A DNA stretch of 64,000 bases, from assembly GCF_007989085.1 (NCBI RefSeq), contig NZ_BJVJ01000004.1:116500-180499 (forward strand), read 5' to 3'. The notes under the pieces are model-generated. The model was not told where the DNA came from. It saw nothing but the letters and a program-made list of their open reading frames with translations, and ran no database searches. Source of the stretch: Pseudonocardia sulfidoxydans NBRC 16205 (GTDB lineage Bacteria > Actinomycetota > Actinomycetes > Mycobacteriales > Pseudonocardiaceae). The translations under genes were made by a program, and so were the position numbers. This document shows, piece after piece, positions 62,081 through 64,000 of this stretch. How positions within the stretch are numbered: the stretch's first letter is position 1; every line of letters begins with the position of its first letter.

Positions 62081-63232
62081 TCAATGCCGGAACAGCCGGG
62101 GGACGTCACGGACGCGGGTGATGCGGTGCTCCCGGCAGGCCGCCGCGACGTCGGGTGAGCGCGTCGAGCCGCCGGGCTCGGCGAGGTGGCGCACCCCGTG
62201 CCGCGCGGCCTGGTCGACGTTGTCGCGGAACGGGATCGCCCCGTCGGAGACGAACGCGACCTCGTCGAGCCGCCCGATCCACGACGTCCGCTCCCGCGCC
62301 GTGAACAGCGTGAACCCGCGCGTCGCCGCCGACAGCAGCCCCGTCTCCCGCAGGTCCAGGTCGCCCTCCACGACGCGCAACCGCCAGTTCGTCCGCTCCG
62401 TCGCCGACAGGCCCTCGACGAACGTCATCGACCGCACCGCCGGGTGCCGGCGCAGCCACCAGTTGTCGGCCTTCGTCCCGGCCAGCCGGGTGCAGTCGAT
62501 CCGTGACTGCTGGCCCGCCCCGATGCCCAGTGCCATCCCGTCGCGCAGGTAGGCGACGGCGTTGGACTCGGTGTGCCGCATGGCGACCAGGCCGAGCAGC
62601 AGGTCGGTGACGGCGCGCGGGGCCAGCGCGGGCGCCGAGCGCGTGAGCAGCTCTGCGGTGAGGGGTTCGACGTCGCGCGGTTGTTCGAGCCGGACCCCGC
62701 CGATCTCGCGGACCTCCCGCTGCGGCGGCGCCACCGACGGGTCGGCCTCCAGCACCAGGAACCGGCCGTCCTTCTTGGCTGCCAACGTCTCCACGGTCCC
62801 GGGCGCGTAGCCGGGCGCGATGATCCCGTCGCTGGTGAGGCGCCGGACGAGGTCGGCCAGCTCGGCGTCGACGGGCTCGGAGACGGCGATCATGTCGCCG
62901 AACGAGGCGCGGGGATCGGCGTCGCGGGCCCGGACGTAGGCGCTCGTCAGCGGTCCGACGGCGGCCGCGTCGAGCCCGAACGTCTCGGCGGCGACCTCGT
63001 CGACGCGCCCGGCGAGCGCCACCCCGGCGGGCGACACGTGCTTCATCGACGCGGCCACCGGCGTACCGCACACGGCGGCCGCCTCGCGGACCAGCGCCCA
63101 CCCGGTGAGGGCGTCGAGCATGTTGACGTAGGACGGTTCGCCGGACAGCACCCGCAGGGGTGGGCGGGCCGGGTCGAGGAACTCGGCGGTGGCCGGCTGC
63201 TGGTGGGGGTTGGTGCCGTAGCGCAGGAGCAT
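62081..63232 (-). CDS. stand-alone AICAR transformylase domain (PurH C-terminal-like)
   Basis: A 383-residue protein equal to the AICAR formyltransferase half of PurH, without the N-terminal IMP cyclohydrolase (MGS) domain. Motifs: LRYGTNPHQQPA at the N terminus, AASMKHVSPAGVALAGRVD (usual KHxNPCG, here SPAG), TKADNWWLRRHPAV, and FVSDGAIPFRDNVDQAARHG with the final RDVPRLFRH. It would formylate an aminoimidazole carboxamide ribotide or relative. The Asn-Pro-Cys to Ser-Pro-Ala change may alter activity. The full purH is probably elsewhere. Confidence 0.85.
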   Translation of the reverse strand: MLLRYGTNPHQQPATAEFLDPARPPLRVLSGEPSYVNMLDALTGWALVREAAAVCGTPVAASMKHVSPAGVALAGRVDEVAAETFGLDAAAVGPLTSAYVRARDADPRASFGDMIAVSEPVDAELADLVRRLTSDGIIAPGYAPGTVETLAAKKDGRFLVLEADPSVAPPQREVREIGGVRLEQPRDVEPLTAELLTRSAPALAPRAVTDLLLGLVAMRHTESNAVAYLRDGMALGIGAGQQSRIDCTRLAGTKADNWWLRRHPAVRSMTFVEGLSATERTNWRLRVVEGDLDLRETGLLSAATRGFTLFTARERTSWIGRLDEVAFVSDGAIPFRDNVDQAARHGVRHLAEPGGSTRSPDVAAACREHRITRVRDVPRLFRH

Positions 63233-63406
63233 GCGGGTCCTCACGGTCGGCGGTCGGGACGGGCCGGGGCACCCAGGCGGTCGACGCTCCGATGGACGTG
63301 CGGTCGGCCGCTCCCCGGTGGTGCTCCACCCTCGCCGGTCGCGGCCGACACCCACCCTACGGGCGTGGCGCGCCCGCGAGATCCGGTGGGCTGGCATCCT
63401 CGGCCC

Positions 63407-64000
63407 GTGGACACCGACGTGATCGTGGTCGGCGGGGGACTGGCCGGGCTGGCCGCCACCGCCGAGCTGGCCGACGCGGGCCGCCGCGTGATCCTGCTCG
63501 ACCAGGAACCCGATGCGTCGCTGGGCGGGCAGGCGTACTGGTCGTTCGGTGGGCTGTTCCTCGTCGACTCCCCGGAGCAGCGCCGCCTCGGCGTCCGCGA
63601 CTCCGCCGACCTCGCCTGGCAGGACTGGCTGGGCAGCGCGGGGTTCGACCGCGACCCCGGCGACGTCGGCGGCGCCGACCACTGGGCCCTGCGCTGGGCC
63701 CGCGCCTACGTCGACTTCGCCGCCGGTGAGAAGCGGTCCTGGTTGCACGCCATGGGGGTCCGCTGGTTCCCGGTCGTCGGGTGGGCCGAGCGCGGCGGCG
63801 GGCTCGCCGACGGCCACGGCAACTCGGTGCCGCGCTTCCACGTCACGTGGGGCACCGGGCCGGGGCTCGTCGAACCCTTCGAGCGCCGCGTCCGCGAGCA
63901 CGCCGCCGCCGGCCGCGTCGACCTGCGGTTCCGGCACCGCGTCGACGCCCTGACCACCACCGACGGCACCGTCGACGGGGTGCGCGGGGCGATCCTCGAA
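63407..64000 (+). CDS. FAD-binding dehydrogenase (FAD_binding_2 family), N-terminal part
   Basis: The first 198 residues of a flavoprotein cut by the window end. The FAD motif is VIVVGGGLAGLAATAELADA, followed by LDQEPDASLGGQAYWSFGGL and FLVDSPEQRRLGVRDSADLA. This spelling matches a conserved actinobacterial FAD-dependent dehydrogenase related to fumarate reductase and 3-ketosteroid dehydrogenase flavoproteins. GTG start with CATCCT exactly 6 nt upstream, so it may be leaderless. The substrate is unknown. Confidence 0.82.
   Translation, partial: MDTDVIVVGGGLAGLAATAELADAGRRVILLDQEPDASLGGQAYWSFGGLFLVDSPEQRRLGVRDSADLAWQDWLGSAGFDRDPGDVGGADHWALRWARAYVDFAAGEKRSWLHAMGVRWFPVVGWAERGGGLADGHGNSVPRFHVTWGTGPGLVEPFERRVREHAAAGRVDLRFRHRVDALTTTDGTVDGVRGAILE

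Overview
The window is high-GC actinobacterial DNA. Coding is dense, GTG starts are common, genes often overlap by 4 bases (ATGA/GTGA), and several promoters place a -10-like hexamer exactly 6 nt before the start codon. A mycofactocin-type SDR, an Lsr2-like protein, a PaaX regulator, a Fur/Dps pair, many aromatic-degradation genes and Calvin-cycle enzymes (phosphoribulokinase, class I FBPase) fit a metabolically versatile Pseudonocardiaceae member such as Pseudonocardia. That genus call is inference; no rRNA or other marker gene is present.

Layout. 1-7.5 kb: a catabolic cluster (end of an aromatic hydroxylase, FAH-family hydrolase, crotonase, SDR, then a GAF/PucR regulator divergent from an acyl-CoA ligase and a P450). 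8.1-9.9 kb: a hypothetical protein convergent with an FUSC-type membrane protein. 10-20.4 kb: an AcoR-like GAF regulator divergent from a flavin monooxygenase with an NTF2-like front domain; an acyl-CoA ligase divergent from a thiamine-dependent E1 alpha/beta pair plus SDR; and a large FAD/Fe-S oxidase. 20.5-24.9 kb: MFS exporter, TetR and a secreted peptidase-like lipoprotein. 25.2-26.3 kb: a zinc-ribbon/histone-H1-tail protein in an operon with an Lsr2-like protein. 26.3-30.3 kb: PaaX and a decayed salicylyl-CoA/gentisate operon in which only the hydroxylase looks intact. 30.3-38.2 kb: AlaX, then a cluster of pterin-, lipid- and sugar-type enzymes (RibD-like reductase, CDP-alcohol phosphatidyltransferase, dehydrogenase, atypical PTPS, glycosyltransferase, flippase-like protein, LtaS/sulfatase-like enzyme with one frameshift, small membrane protein). 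38.1-39.9 kb: Lrp and 4-hydroxyphenylpyruvate dioxygenase. 40-46 kb: gene debris between palindromic repeats, then a substrate-binding protein, VOC protein, Rieske oxygenase and LysR. 46.1-48.1 kb: PRK and FBPase. 48.3-56.5 kb: a LytS/LytTR two-component system followed by two acetate/solute symporter modules, an amidase and a SatP-type acetate channel. 56.7-64 kb: dps-fur, TetR/MFS, an ICL/PEP-mutase family protein, a DUF2975/XRE pair, a stand-alone AICAR-transformylase domain and the start of a flavin dehydrogenase.

Features not explained by the genes. (1) A 40-bp near-perfect palindrome occurs five times, always at gene 3' ends, with base changes that keep the stem paired; it supplies stop codons to two neighbouring genes. 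(2) A second, looser inverted-repeat family built on GCGCAACCTCA occurs at five intergenic places, twice beside family 1. (3) Three identical copies of ACCGTTCGT, matching the LytTR half-site consensus, lie upstream of the DUF485-ActP operon, linking it to the two-component system encoded just before it. (4) The 31-38 kb cluster includes a PTPS homologue lacking all cysteines and one zinc-ligand histidine, and is the best candidate for an uncharacterised pathway. All coordinates and motifs were read by eye; family assignments rest on motif recognition, not database searches.
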